From Lachnospiraceae bacterium (GTDB lineage: Bacteria; Bacillota; Clostridia; Lachnospirales; Lachnospiraceae): DNA of 56,003 nt. The stretch is taken from positions 1 through 56,003 of the forward strand of contig JAAUZI010000016.1 of the NCBI GenBank assembly GCA_014804645.1. The letters run 5' to 3'. Of the stretch, positions 35,699 through 45,251 are shown in pieces; within the stretch, counting starts at the first letter, position 1; each line of letters begins with the position of its first letter. The notes under the pieces were generated by a model. That model was not told the origin of the DNA and did no database searches. It saw only the letters and a program-made list of their open reading frames with translations. The position numbers and the translations under genes were made by a program.

Positions 35699-36433
35699 AT
35701 GAAAGAATATATTTTGCAGGTTGACGATTTATGTAAAAAATATGGTAGTACTGTGGCTTTAGACCATGTGTCTTTGTCCGTGCCGACAGGGAGCATCTAT
35801 GGGCTTATTGGCGAAAACGGTGCAGGGAAAACGACATTGTTTCGTATTCTGGCAGGGCTGTCACACCAAACTTCTGGTGTGATAACATTGGCTGGCGCAG
35901 AAACAGAAACGGAGATGATAAGGCAGCGCAGAAATATTGGGTTTATGATTGAGACACCGGCACTTTATCCTAATTTATCTGTTCTGGAAAACCTGTATCT
36001 TGTACAGATGCAATACTCAGGTAAAAAAGATGTTGAAAGCGCAAAGAAAACTTTGGAACTGACAGGATTGCCTGAACAGGGTAGAAAGAAGGCAAAGCAT
36101 CTGTCTTTGGGTATGAAGCAGCGGTTAGCCCTTGCCATCGCTTTGCTCCACAATCCCGAAATGCTCATATTGGACGAACCTGTTAATGGGCTTGATCCGA
36201 TGGGGATTGCTGCATTCAGGAAGCTGATTTTAAAGCTCAACACAGACCGCCATATTACTGTGATCATATCAAGCCACATTCTAAGTGAGTTAGAGCAGAT
36301 TGCAACACATTACGGTTTTCTGCATAATGGCAGGATGCTGAAGGAAATACCCGCATCTGATATCCTCTCATCTGGGGGCAGCTTGGAACAGTATTATGAA
36401 AAGATCTTGGAGGACGGCCAATGTGGAATTTAA
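35699..36433 (+). CDS. ABC transporter ATP-binding protein (bacitracin/lantibiotic-type)
   Basis: The start at 35699 (MKEYILQVDD) is chosen over a longer frame that runs through the scar. The 244-residue product has Walker A GENGAGKTT, signature LSLGMKQRLALA and Walker B MLILDEPVNGLDP. It resembles the BcrA/lantibiotic immunity group (SVLENLYLVQMQYSGK, ETPALYPNLS). Overlaps the permease by 13 nt. Likely self-protection against a cell-wall-active peptide; the ligand is unknown. Confidence 0.92.
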   Translation: MKEYILQVDDLCKKYGSTVALDHVSLSVPTGSIYGLIGENGAGKTTLFRILAGLSHQTSGVITLAGAETETEMIRQRRNIGFMIETPALYPNLSVLENLYLVQMQYSGKKDVESAKKTLELTGLPEQGRKKAKHLSLGMKQRLALAIALLHNPEMLILDEPVNGLDPMGIAAFRKLILKLNTDRHITVIISSHILSELEQIATHYGFLHNGRMLKEIPASDILSSGGSLEQYYEKILEDGQCGI

Positions 36434-37149
36434 TGAAAGCAGAATTGTACAAATTCAAAAAAGACATTGCAGTATGGGTAATAGCCCTTGTATTGGTCTG
36501 CTGTGCAGGTATCTCTATCTTTACGGGGGTATATGACAGCGTGGAAAATATGGTCTTAAATCTGGGAAAGGAAAGCATGGTCCTGATATTGGCTTGTGCA
36601 ATTTATGCCGGGTTTTCATGCACGGACGATTTTACTGGCCGCACTATCATTTATGCAGTTGCCTATGGGAACAGACGCTTTCATATTCTGTTGGTAAAAG
36701 GCTGCCGTTATATCATCGGATGTACTGCAATCATAATTTCATATATGGCGGTTTCTGCGATAGTCTCATTGCCAGTGCTGAAAACCGGGGTTCCCCTGCC
36801 TGATCTGGCTGCGTATGCAGTGAAGAGCCTTGTCCTTTCTTTACCTTTGTATTGGGCTGTTGCCATGATTTTTTTTACCATTGCAGTGATAACGAGAAAA
36901 GCATCTGTGACAATGGGTATTTCAGTGGCAGGTTCTATTCTAGGGGTTGTATTCACAAACAAGGCATATTCCTCCGCCTCGATTCCTGGCAAAAGTTTGC
37001 TGCGTTTTTTTCCAACGATACAGATTCCTATGATCTATGAAAAAATATATTCTTCCTTTGATTACCAAATGGCACTCATTTTTTCGATATTTATAATTAT
37101 GATTATGTTTTTAGCCGGCTCCGTAATTTTCAATAAAGCAGAGTTGTAA
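36421..37149 (+). CDS. ABC-2 permease (lantibiotic immunity-like)
   Basis: The 242-residue product has six to seven hydrophobic segments, starts MWNLMKAELYKFKKDIAVWV, and has a short cytoplasmic N-terminus as in BcrB/EpiE/MutE-type permeases. Translation is coupled to the ATPase by overlap. A hairpin follows at 37212. Confidence 0.85.
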   Translation: MWNLMKAELYKFKKDIAVWVIALVLVCCAGISIFTGVYDSVENMVLNLGKESMVLILACAIYAGFSCTDDFTGRTIIYAVAYGNRRFHILLVKGCRYIIGCTAIIISYMAVSAIVSLPVLKTGVPLPDLAAYAVKSLVLSLPLYWAVAMIFFTIAVITRKASVTMGISVAGSILGVVFTNKAYSSASIPGKSLLRFFPTIQIPMIYEKIYSSFDYQMALIFSIFIIMIMFLAGSVIFNKAEL

Positions 37150-37211
37150 TACGGGAATTTGAAATGTATGCCAGGCAGAAGAATGTTATCCCTATGTAAA
37201 CATCGCCGCTA

Positions 37212-37245
37212 TAGACCTACTCTATATACGGTGGTCTACTATTTT
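37212..37245 (+). terminator. Terminator-like hairpin after the third ABC operon
   Basis: TAGACC (37212-37217) pairs with GGTCTA (37233-37238), followed by CTATTTTTAC. It is about 60 bp after the permease stop. Confidence 0.5.
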
Positions 37246-37309
37246 TACATACATTCCCATAGGCAGATCGGGGAAGGTTTGTCACCATTCCCGGAAAATT
37301 CAGCGGTCT

Positions 37310-37353
37310 GTTATTTCCATAGGCAGGCCGGGCGGCCTGATAATGGAAATAAC
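37310..37353. repeat. Strong inverted repeat
   Basis: GTTATTTCCAT (37310-37320) and ATGGAAATAAC (37343-37353) are an exact 11-bp inverted repeat. Inside, AGGCCG/CGGCCT (37325-37330/37333-37338) forms another stem. It could be the scar of a mobile element or a stable RNA hairpin. Confidence 0.55.
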
Positions 37354-37848
37354 TTGGATAGTGGGGAACTTAGAGGTAATATGCAGACATGGCTTTATAG
37401 TCGTTTGGTGCAATAAATGGGAGTTTCGTGCAATGGGATTTGATAGAATACCCCATAATCCGATATTATGTATGCAGCGCCAGTGGAACCCTGTCGGAGG
37501 AATGACTGACACGTTTAGGGAGATGGGATGAAGGATAGAACAGTAGGATAAAAATTGTTGTCTTGTTAGACAAAATGGGTATTCTTACCCAATGAGGTAT
37601 TTCAAAAACTTATATGAATGCGCTTAATTGCAAAAGTATATTCCAGTGCAGGAGTAAACTCTACCCCCCCATTAAGATCTGTTGATTTATTTAAGACCCT
37701 TAAATGAAATTTGAAAGTCTATTTTTGGGATTTTCTGGATGTTAGTCTTTCAAAAAAATAGAATTAACTTTTGCATAAGTAGTAGACGTTAGTCATGCAA
37801 ATATCTATACTGAGGTTATGATATCTGTCTGCGGACAGGAGGTTTGGA

Positions 37849-39153
37849 ATGGACTCTAGATATCAAAAACATCTTACATTACAGGATAGGTACACTATAG
37901 AGGAGGGACTGAATCATGGTTATACCCTTACGCGGATTGCTCAGGAGGTCGGAAAAGATAAAACTACCATATCTAAGGAAATACGCAAACACCGTATTGG
38001 AAATTCACAGCGAGTCGGAAACGTCAACGACTGTCTGAATCGTTTTCAGTGTCCTATTCAGCATCTTTGCAGGGACTGCTCAGTGGATAAGGACTGCCGC
38101 AGATGTAGAAAAGAAGACTGCAGAAATATCTGTCCGGAATATCGGTCCGAGAACTGCAGATATATCCAGAGGGCGCCATATGTCTGTAATGGATGCAGCA
38201 TGGTCTATGATTGCCACAGACCGCATTTTTATTACAGGGCATCATCTGCATACTCTTCCTATGTGGAACGGTTGAAATCTTCCAGAGAAGGGATTTCACT
38301 GACAAGAGAGCAGTTGTTTGAACTTGACTGCCTGCTGACACCTCTTTTGAGACAGGGCCAGTCAATTGCGCACATCTATGCTGAACATATGAATGAGATT
38401 CCTTGTTCCATGAGAACCCTTTATAATTACATTGATATGGGAATTTTAACAGTTAGAAATATCGATCTTCCCAAAAAAGTAAGATACAAACCAAGGAGAC
38501 CCCGACGGAAAGAACCTGAAATGGATTATGCTTACCGTGAAGGCCGTACTTATAAAGACTTTCTGGAGTACATATCAGCGAACCCGGAAGCAGTAGTTGT
38601 AGAGCTGGATACAGTACATGGTTCAAAATCGCGGGGAGGTGTCATGATGACAATGCTGTTCCGCAACAGTACGCTTATGCTAATACTCCTTCTTTCTGAC
38701 TGTACCCAGAAGAGTGTCCGGGCAGCGTTTGATATGCTGACGGATACATTGGGTCTGGAAGAATCCCGTAGATGTTTCCCTGTCATTTTGACTGACAATG
38801 GTTCAGAGTTCAAAGATCCGAATGCATTAGAAAAAACTAAAGATGGGCAGGAACGGACAAGGGTTTTCTATTGTGATCCGCTGGCTTCTTGGCAGAAAGC
38901 AAGGCTAGAGAAGAATCATGAATTCATACGCCGGGTACTACCAAAAGGTCAGCCATTGGATTCCTATACACAGGAAGACATGACCTTGCTGGCAAATCAT
39001 ATCAACAGCACGGCCAGATCCAGTCTGAACAATCGAACCCCTTATGAACTGGCCGAGATCGTCAATTCAGAAAAACTACTGCGTGTACTTGGGTTAAGGA
39101 AGATAGAATCAGACCAAGTGACCTTGACATCGCGACTTTTGAAACACAAATAA
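37849..39153 (+). mobile_element. IS30-family transposase
   Basis: This 434-residue transposase has an N-terminal HTH (LTLQDRYTIEEGLNHGYTLTRIAQEVGKDKTTISKEIRKH). A Cys-rich stretch (CRDCSVDKDCRRCRKEDC) follows, then the DDE catalytic core with VVELDTVHGS, ILTDNGSEF and the late Glu in ARLEKNHEFIRRVLPKG. All catalytic residues are present and the frame is intact, so it may be active. The ends are not certain: AGACGTTA at 37784 and its complement TAACGTCT at 39207 could be parts of inverted repeats, giving about 1.43 kb. Confidence 0.92.
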
Positions 39154-39447
39154 GGAAGAGATAGAAGAATTAAAACATGCAGACAGGTATCTTTTTATAG
39201 AAAAAGTAACGTCTGACATGTGGAATTCTCTTTAACAAAGGTTTTTCCAGATGTCCGCTTGTTATACGATAAAAAGGGGCAAAAACGAGGGATTTTCGGA
39301 TTGTTTATAAGCTACAGGTGTAGTTAGGAAAGTTTAAAATCATGTATTATGGCATATACCTGTGCAAAAATTTCTATTAAACAAAGTGGAATCTCAAATT
39401 TCAATCAAGGATTTATTTAAGATAAAAAATTATAGTATGTATGGGTA
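39154..39447. other. AT-rich gene-free stretch after the IS30 element
   Basis: Very AT-rich, with no gene on either strand. It contains the probable right end of the IS element near 39214. Confidence 0.5.
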
Positions 39448-39476
39448 TTGATTTTGTGAAAGTTTTTATATATAAT
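39448..39476 (+). promoter_or_regulatory. Promoter of the HEPN-AAA pair
   Basis: TTGATT (39448-39453), a 17-bp spacer and TATAAT (39471-39476), about 100 bp before the first gene. A near-consensus housekeeping promoter. Confidence 0.6.
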
Positions 39477-39578
39477 ATCTTATATAAATGAAATAATTTA
39501 GCACGTTACGTTGGATGAAAATCATACATGCTATTTAATATATACATAATGGTGATTTTGTATACGGAGGTTATAAAA

Positions 39579-40265
39579 ATGGCTTATACGAAAGAAATAA
39601 TAAACAATTTTCTTTTTACTCCTGTAAGTAAGATTCAACAAGAAACTGTATCTAATAATGATTGTGCAGAATTAATAGAAGAATTAAATACCTTTTTGAT
39701 TTTAAGAGATGCTATCATTCAAGAAAACAAACATATTGGTGAACTATGGAATGAGATATGTATAGATTTATTGTCCATAATAAATTCTGCATATTCGGGT
39801 TTTTATAGGACGGCAATAATAGGATTACGAAGCGTTTTTGAAATGGGATGCAGTTCATTGTTTTATTTAGATCATCCAATTGAATTTTATTTGTTTCAGA
39901 AAGAAAATAATAAAGCAGACAAATATGTATCTATACTGGTAAATGATTATAGTTTTTACAAAACAAAATATATTAAAGCTTTTGATGAAAAAATCGAAGA
40001 AAAGCAGAAAGAAGAGGATGCCATATCTAAGTATTTACAAAGATTATATGGTGAATTATCTGACGTGGTGCATGGAAGATATAATAGACTTGCTAATACA
40101 AATGATTTTCATATATGTTATGACATTGAACAATATAAAAAGTTTGAAGATTTATATGTAAAAACAATAAGTATCATGATAATTATGGTTACATTGAGAC
40201 TTAACGTTGGCGTTGATGATATACAAAAATATTACAAAAATACAGGAGTGATAAAAAATGAATAA
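39579..40265 (+). CDS. HEPN-like helical protein
   Basis: The start at 39579 (MAYTKEIINN) has GGAGG upstream. The 228-residue protein is all-helical, with SAYSGFYRTAIIGLRSVFEMG followed much later by LQRLYGELSDVVHGRYNRL. The second motif, YxxLSxxVHG, is typical of HEPN-like DUF5677-type domains. It lacks a compact Rx4-6H RNase motif, so it may be a non-catalytic nucleotide-binding HEPN. Its stop overlaps the ATPase start by 8 nt, implying stoichiometric production. AT-rich, acquired. Confidence 0.65.
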   Translation: MAYTKEIINNFLFTPVSKIQQETVSNNDCAELIEELNTFLILRDAIIQENKHIGELWNEICIDLLSIINSAYSGFYRTAIIGLRSVFEMGCSSLFYLDHPIEFYLFQKENNKADKYVSILVNDYSFYKTKYIKAFDEKIEEKQKEEDAISKYLQRLYGELSDVVHGRYNRLANTNDFHICYDIEQYKKFEDLYVKTISIMIIMVTLRLNVGVDDIQKYYKNTGVIKNE

Positions 40266-42036
40266 ATCATTAGGGGATTATATACAAGATAGGACAGAAA
40301 GTCTGGATTCTAAAATGATCCAAGAATATTTTATCCAGAAAGATAGGAGTAAAATTGAAAGAATGTTAGATACCGAGCAATATCTAGTAGAAGGAAGTCG
40401 TGGCGTAGGTAAAACAATGTTAATGAGAAAGGCAGAACTTGATGCTTCAAATAATTTTGAAAAAAATAATGTATTAGCGGTTTGGATAAGTTTTGAAGAA
40501 TCAATCAGAATTGAGAGAATAAGAATATCAACTTTAAATGGAGTTGATCCATTTTTACAGTGGACTATGGGGAAAATATTGCTTGAGGTATTGCGTAAAA
40601 TTATAGCATTAAGGCCAAAGTATGCTGATGAAATAAGCGATAGATTATCACTGCTCTTTAGCATAGATAATCCGGGACAAAAGAAAAAATATAATGCCTA
40701 TTTAGAATTATTAAATAGTTATGTTGACGCTTTGGAAAAGGCAGATATTGAAAGTAACGACCAAGTGGCTGATATAGCACCATCAAAAAATATAGTAGAT
40801 ATATTAGACAATCCCAATAGTTTTAAATCATTTATTCTTAAATTGATTGAAGATTTCAGTTTACAACGTATAGTTTTACTATTTGATGAAGCCGCACATG
40901 TTTTTTCAGACGAGCAACAAGTAAAGTTTTTTACCTTTTTTAAGGGTTTACGTGATCCAAAGATTGCTTGCAAAGCTGCTGTTTATCCGGGAATAACTAA
41001 TTACGGTAAATATTTTGAAAAAAATCAAGATGCTAAAGAATTAAGAATTTCGTGGAGTATTTTTGATGAAGATGATGTTATGTATATTAAAAAAATACTT
41101 AAGAAAAGAATACAAGCATATGATGAAAATCTTTGGAATATGTTAACAAATAATGATGATGTAATAAAGCTGCTGTGCTATGCAAGCAATGGAAATCCCA
41201 GATTTGCATTTCATATAATTGATGAAATGCAAAATACTAAATTATTTTCTAAAAGCAGTATTAATATATCGCAAGTTATAAACTGCTTAAGAAGCGTAAA
41301 TCAAGAAAAATGGAAAGATTTTTTAACATTAAAGCAAAGAATGTTGAAATATTCAGATTATATAGTAAATGCCGAGAAAATCATGAAAGAAGAATTTCTT
41401 CCGAATATTAGAAGTTGGAATCAAAAAAGAAGAAAAGAGGACAAAAAGCTTTCGGTCGGATTTTATATTGAAGAAAATACATATAGAAAAATCGAAAAAG
41501 TATTTGATATATTATCATATTCCAATATTGTTTTGATTGATGACGTAAAAAAAAGTATTGGACATGGAAGATATGCGTACTATATTTTGATAAATCCTAG
41601 TTTTCTTTTTTCTGAACGGATATTAACAGAAATGGCAGAGCTTAAAAATATATCAAATAATATAGACAATAATCAAGTCTATTCGGATTCCAGCAGCTGT
41701 ATTGATGTTTTAATAAAACAATTATCGGAACAACAAGAGTACTATTGCAGTAATAATAAATGTGATTTTACAACAAATGATGAGACATTTACGTTTTGTA
41801 AAAAATGTGGATCACCAATGAAAAAAAAGGATAGTGTTCCTTTGTATAAAATATTAAGGGGACATAGCATTGATAATTTGAATTTATCAAGTAAAATTAT
41901 TGAGCGTTTAAAAACTAAATTTTCTACAATTGGAGAAATTTATGATACAGATATAGAAAATATTCGTATGAAATATATACAAGATGTTCGAGTTGAGAAA
42001 ATTAAAAGCGCTGCTATTGAGTATATGGCAGGGTGA
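40258..42036 (+). CDS. ORC/Cdc6-like AAA ATPase with a zinc ribbon
   Basis: This 592-residue protein has Walker A GSRGVGKT (46-53), Walker B IVLLFDEAAH (D210, E211), a sensor region and lid (YASNGNPRFAFHIID), a winged-helix-like middle and a C-terminal zinc ribbon (C497, C502, C514, C517). It ends with a short helix-hairpin-like tail (LSSKIIERLKTKFSTIGEIYDT). The STAND/ORC-like architecture with an upstream HEPN partner is the layout of anti-phage modules with an ATPase sensor and a helical effector. No named family was identified. Strongly AT-rich. Confidence 0.72.
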   Translation: MNKSLGDYIQDRTESLDSKMIQEYFIQKDRSKIERMLDTEQYLVEGSRGVGKTMLMRKAELDASNNFEKNNVLAVWISFEESIRIERIRISTLNGVDPFLQWTMGKILLEVLRKIIALRPKYADEISDRLSLLFSIDNPGQKKKYNAYLELLNSYVDALEKADIESNDQVADIAPSKNIVDILDNPNSFKSFILKLIEDFSLQRIVLLFDEAAHVFSDEQQVKFFTFFKGLRDPKIACKAAVYPGITNYGKYFEKNQDAKELRISWSIFDEDDVMYIKKILKKRIQAYDENLWNMLTNNDDVIKLLCYASNGNPRFAFHIIDEMQNTKLFSKSSINISQVINCLRSVNQEKWKDFLTLKQRMLKYSDYIVNAEKIMKEEFLPNIRSWNQKRRKEDKKLSVGFYIEENTYRKIEKVFDILSYSNIVLIDDVKKSIGHGRYAYYILINPSFLFSERILTEMAELKNISNNIDNNQVYSDSSSCIDVLIKQLSEQQEYYCSNNKCDFTTNDETFTFCKKCGSPMKKKDSVPLYKILRGHSIDNLNLSSKIIERLKTKFSTIGEIYDTDIENIRMKYIQDVRVEKIKSAAIEYMAG

Positions 42037-42381
42037 GAGTTGCGACGAACAGGAAAGATTGCAGGCGCATAATATTCTTTGGTCATAGTAAAAATATATC
42101 TCCTAATCTGTGAGGGTAGACGTTTGTTATAAAAGTATCGATTGTATCAATATTTTTGAACCTAGGAAGAAAAGTCTGTAAGTATTGATTTTCTATGATA
42201 ATTGATAAGGATGAACGGTATTATCAGCTGTTTGTCTCTTGCTTATACTTTTAACAGGAACAGGAGCACATGTCAAGAACCCCCGCCTGAGCGATGGATG
42301 AGTGTATGAAAGTTTTTCTGTAAATAGCTATTAACAACAGGTCTTTTATGATAAAATCTAAATCATAGGAGGCCTATTATT
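42037..42381. other. Gene-free stretch before the IS256 fragment
   Basis: Nothing coding is supported. It probably includes the 5' untranslated end of the IS256-like element whose first codons follow. Confidence 0.45.
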
Positions 42382-42519
42382 ATGGCAAGAGAAAAGAAAC
42401 CCGTACACAAAGTACAAATGACTGATGGAAAGCGTAACATCATTCAGATACTCCTACAGGAGTACGACATTGAATCTGCCCAGGATATTCAGGATGCCCT
42501 CAAAGACCTTCTCGGTTAG
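42382..42519 (+). pseudogene. N-terminal fragment of an IS256-family (Mutator) transposase
   Basis: A 45-residue frame with AGGAGG upstream reads KPVHKVQMTDGKRNIIQILL, QEYDIESAQDIQDALKDLLG, then a stop. In complete IS256 transposases this N-terminus continues into GGTIKEMMEAEMD. Only the N-terminal end remains, so the element is dead. No terminal repeat is recognisable. Confidence 0.75.
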
Positions 42520-42618
42520 AGGTAATATGTGAGTGGGGCTATCGGACGAAAGGCGAAAAACAGATTTTTTCTTCCGAAATAAAAGGTTAACGCCTATATG
42601 GATTTGAGGTGATGGATT

Positions 42619-42932
42619 TTGGGTATAGCAGTTGTAGATGATGAAAAAGTGATAAGGGAGCATATATGCGCCTTGATTGAAGAGCAGAAGTCGGGGCGCA
42701 TAAGGCGAGGTTCCTCTCTGCGGGGAATGCGGGGAATGCGGGGGATGAGTTTTTGTTTCTGGAATCCTCTCGCCAATGCCTTAGAAACGGCGCAGCCATG
42801 GAGAAGGACGGATTTTTCCAATACACGGCTGCTGAGGGCAACAAGCACCTGGTAGCGGTCAAGAAGGGGAAGTCTGCAAGGCTTTATTTCGAGTTCCGGG
42901 AAATGCAGGACGGGGTGATGTGGTTTAGATGA
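42619..42932 (+). pseudogene. Scrambled remains of a two-component system
   Basis: The first part reads GIAVVDDEKVIREHICALIE, the start of an AgrA/LytTR-type response regulator, with GAGGTGAT before it. It then runs into GC-rich repeats (GGGGAATGC copies around 42720-42745) and a piece resembling a GHKL kinase N-box (NPLANALET). A short frame from 42798 to 42932 ends in LYFEFREMQDGVMWFR. The parts do not join in one frame. Confidence 0.5.
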
Positions 42933-43024
42933 GTGATTGAAAAATTTATAGGTTTAACATAAAATAATTATCAAAAGAACTATAGCTGAGTGTTTGATAT
43001 AATGTGATTAGTATGGGGGATTAT

Positions 43025-44131
43025 ATGGAAAGGTTTATTAGCCATGATGAAATATTTGAAATGCAGAAAAGGAATCGCCAAGAAATAGGTTTTGCACATA
43101 GAGTAAATGCTGAAGTGAAAGAATTTGGTTATTTTAAAAGTGCCAAAAATGATAATAATAGAATGTTGCGTGAAATGTTATATTCGTACGGGCAATTTGT
43201 TCAATATCCGTATGGCGTTGTTGCGAAACAAATGCAGTTATCTAATTATTATCGTGGTGAGAGGGCGTATTATGGTTCAAGCAAAGCTACACTACATAGA
43301 ATTGTTCCAAAAGACAAAATAGAAAGACTTGTATATTATTTTATAGAGAATATGCGTATTGGGGAGTTTTCAGTATTTCTTAGTAAATTAGATGTTATAA
43401 AAAGTTGAAAGACATCATGAATTAATTATGATGCATTAGCTCAGCACTACGGTTTAAAAACTGATTATGTAGATATAACTAATGATTTTGATGTTGCATT
43501 ATTTTTTGCATGCTGTAAATACAATACAACCAGCAAGAAATGGGAGCCATTGTCAAAAGAGGATATACAATTAAAAGAAAATAGCTCAATTGATTATCGA
43601 TATGGTGTGCTTTATAGAGGGGAATCTCTGTCAAAAGATTTTTTATATGGATTTGGAAATCAGAGTCCTTATAATCCTGTTCGTCCAATAGGTTTTCAGC
43701 CTTTAATGCGATGTCATTTTCAACATGCCTATACAATGAAAATGAATGAGGACGATGATTTATATCAAGACCCAAGATTTGAAATATTAAAATTTGAACA
43801 TAGTCTGGAACTCTCAGATAGAATTTTTCAGGAAATGAAACAAGGTGAATATATATATCCGAGATATGAAATCGGATTGTTAGATGATTGTATAGAAAGA
43901 GTTAAGATCATAAGGATATTTTCACAACAAGTTTTTGAGAATGTTTTTTCATGGTTTTTTACATTCCCATATTTAAAGGAGTATGACACTTTTTCAATAA
44001 ATGAAATAAAAGATTTATTGATTGAAAGAAATATAGAGATTAGAGATGGCTATTCAGTTATTGATGATAAAATGGTTAGTGGCATAAACGAAAAATGTTA
44101 TAAAGATATGAGATTTGCAGAAAGCGTTTGA
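43025..44131 (+). pseudogene. FRG-domain protein with frame damage
   Basis: Start at ATG 43025 with GGGGGA upstream. The frame runs to a TGA at 43406 and a second TGA at 43418, then continues in the same frame to 44131. The two halves together form an FRG domain: NYYRGERAYYGSS in the first, INYDALAQHYGLKTDYVDITNDFDVALFFACC in the second. Between them the shifted frame reads VERHHE, which belongs to the family just before NYDALAQ, so a pair of compensating one-base shifts is more likely than recoding. FRG proteins are often in defence islands. Confidence 0.7.
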
Positions 44132-44594
44132 ATACTAAACTCTTTTTGTTCCTACCTATTTTTAAGGAGGGAACTGCTTATGAGGGTTTATCTGCAGGAT
44201 AAGCGGTGTAGGGTGTGGTCATTCATGGGGAACAGCCGGAAGTACTAGGCGTTTCGGGATTACGGCGACCAGTTGGACACCATGAGAATTTTTACATTCG
44301 GGAGTGGGTGAACGGTTGTTCCGTGGTGCTTGCGCCAAAAAGTGTATGAGTAAAGCGACAAGAGAATAATGGAAAAAAGATAAAATGGAAAAAGGGGCCT
44401 GCATAGGCTCTTTTTCTATTTCCCATGCTCTGATAATTTTTCATTTTCTTTATTTCTAAAATGTAATATTCTTACAAAACACCTCAATGCACATAAAACC
44501 AGCTTTTTCTATCAGATAATACCGACAGGAGATAGAGCCGATAAAACTGAAAAATGAAGATATTTTATAAGACGCAAAAAAAATAAGAGGTAAA
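44132..44594. other. Gene-free stretch with repeat copy B
   Basis: Contains an interrupted short frame after GGAGGG (44166; RVYLQDKRCRVWSFMGNSRKY then stop) and repeat copy B. Nothing else coding is supported. Confidence 0.5.
44290..44414 (+). repeat. Repeat copy B with terminator
   Basis: 44290-44313 is identical to 30546-30569, and the homology continues to a hairpin (GGGCCT around 44395-44400 with AGGCTC 44405-44410) and TTTTT. The preceding bases also resemble copy A more weakly. Confidence 0.6.
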
Positions 44595-44879
44595 ATGGCT
44601 TTTGAGGAATGTAAAAAAATGAAAACTTTATGCATGGTTTCGCTGGCAACTCTCATCCCTGTGTTTCTTAAAGTCACGCTGCCGGAAGGGGTAAGCACGG
44701 CCTAGGCGGGGGCCAATATTGTCTGTGTTGTGGCAGGATTAATCCTTTCAATCACATGCGTCAGCAGAATGGAGAGCCGTAGCCTTGTAAATATTATGTC
44801 AACAATTATCAGCGTATATTGGTGCCTGTTGATGGCTGGCATTGTTGCCATGGCATTGTTTTTGACTTCCGTGCAGTAA
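44595..44879 (+). pseudogene. Small two-helix membrane protein with an in-frame TAG
   Basis: Reading from ATG 44595 (AGAGG upstream): MAFEECKKMKTLCMVSLATL, then a TAG at 44703, then AGANIVCVVAGLILSITC and SVYWCLLMAGIVAMALFL up to a TAA. Two or three membrane segments are visible in one frame. A single amber stop interrupts an otherwise clean small gene, so it is probably a recent pseudogene. The region 44880-45251 after it shows no gene. Confidence 0.5.
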
Positions 44880-45251
44880 GTAATCACGGTTGGCGAATAC
44901 AGCCACATCTGGCCGGAGCAAGCCTGGCCGAAGATGCCTTTTCGGACGTATATGCCATAGGAGAGGACAACTGCGGCTTTGAGGTAGAACGCTGCCGAAA
45001 AGGTGTCATCACGGTCTGCTCGTCCAGCATTTTTCAAATTAGCGGAGAGACATTGGGTGAAAAAAGGTAAAAAGGAACTTTTCATTTCCGAAAAATAGTC
45101 GTTTCGTGCTATTCAGATAAGAATAGCTAAAAGTATGGTATAATGAGTAAAATGCTACACATTAAGCTCCATTGAACGGAGAGTGTGCTAAAGCACATGA
45201 GATCATGGTATAGTATTTTAAATTATGTAGTATTGAATACGGAGGGAAAGT

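Larger units (their letters stand above)
37150..37848. other. Gene-poor stretch with hairpins upstream of the IS30 transposase
   Basis: No protein-coding gene is supported. It holds a terminator-like hairpin (37212-37217/37233-37238), a strong inverted repeat (37310-37353), and AT-rich DNA leading to the transposase. A repeated ATAGGCAG occurs at 37259 and 37319. Confidence 0.6.

Noticed and set aside
37784..39214. Complete IS30 element with defined ends
   Set aside because: Only an 8-bp AGACGTTA/TAACGTCT match and no target duplication, so the transposase is annotated without firm ends.
42720..42745. CRISPR-like short repeats (GGGGAATGC copies)
   Set aside because: Only a few immediately adjacent copies without unique spacers; a slippage tract inside a gene remnant.
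43406..43420. TGA codons read as tryptophan or selenocysteine in the FRG gene
   Set aside because: Only this gene would show it. No SECIS-like structure was seen, all other genes end normally, and the shifted frame explains the family motif better.
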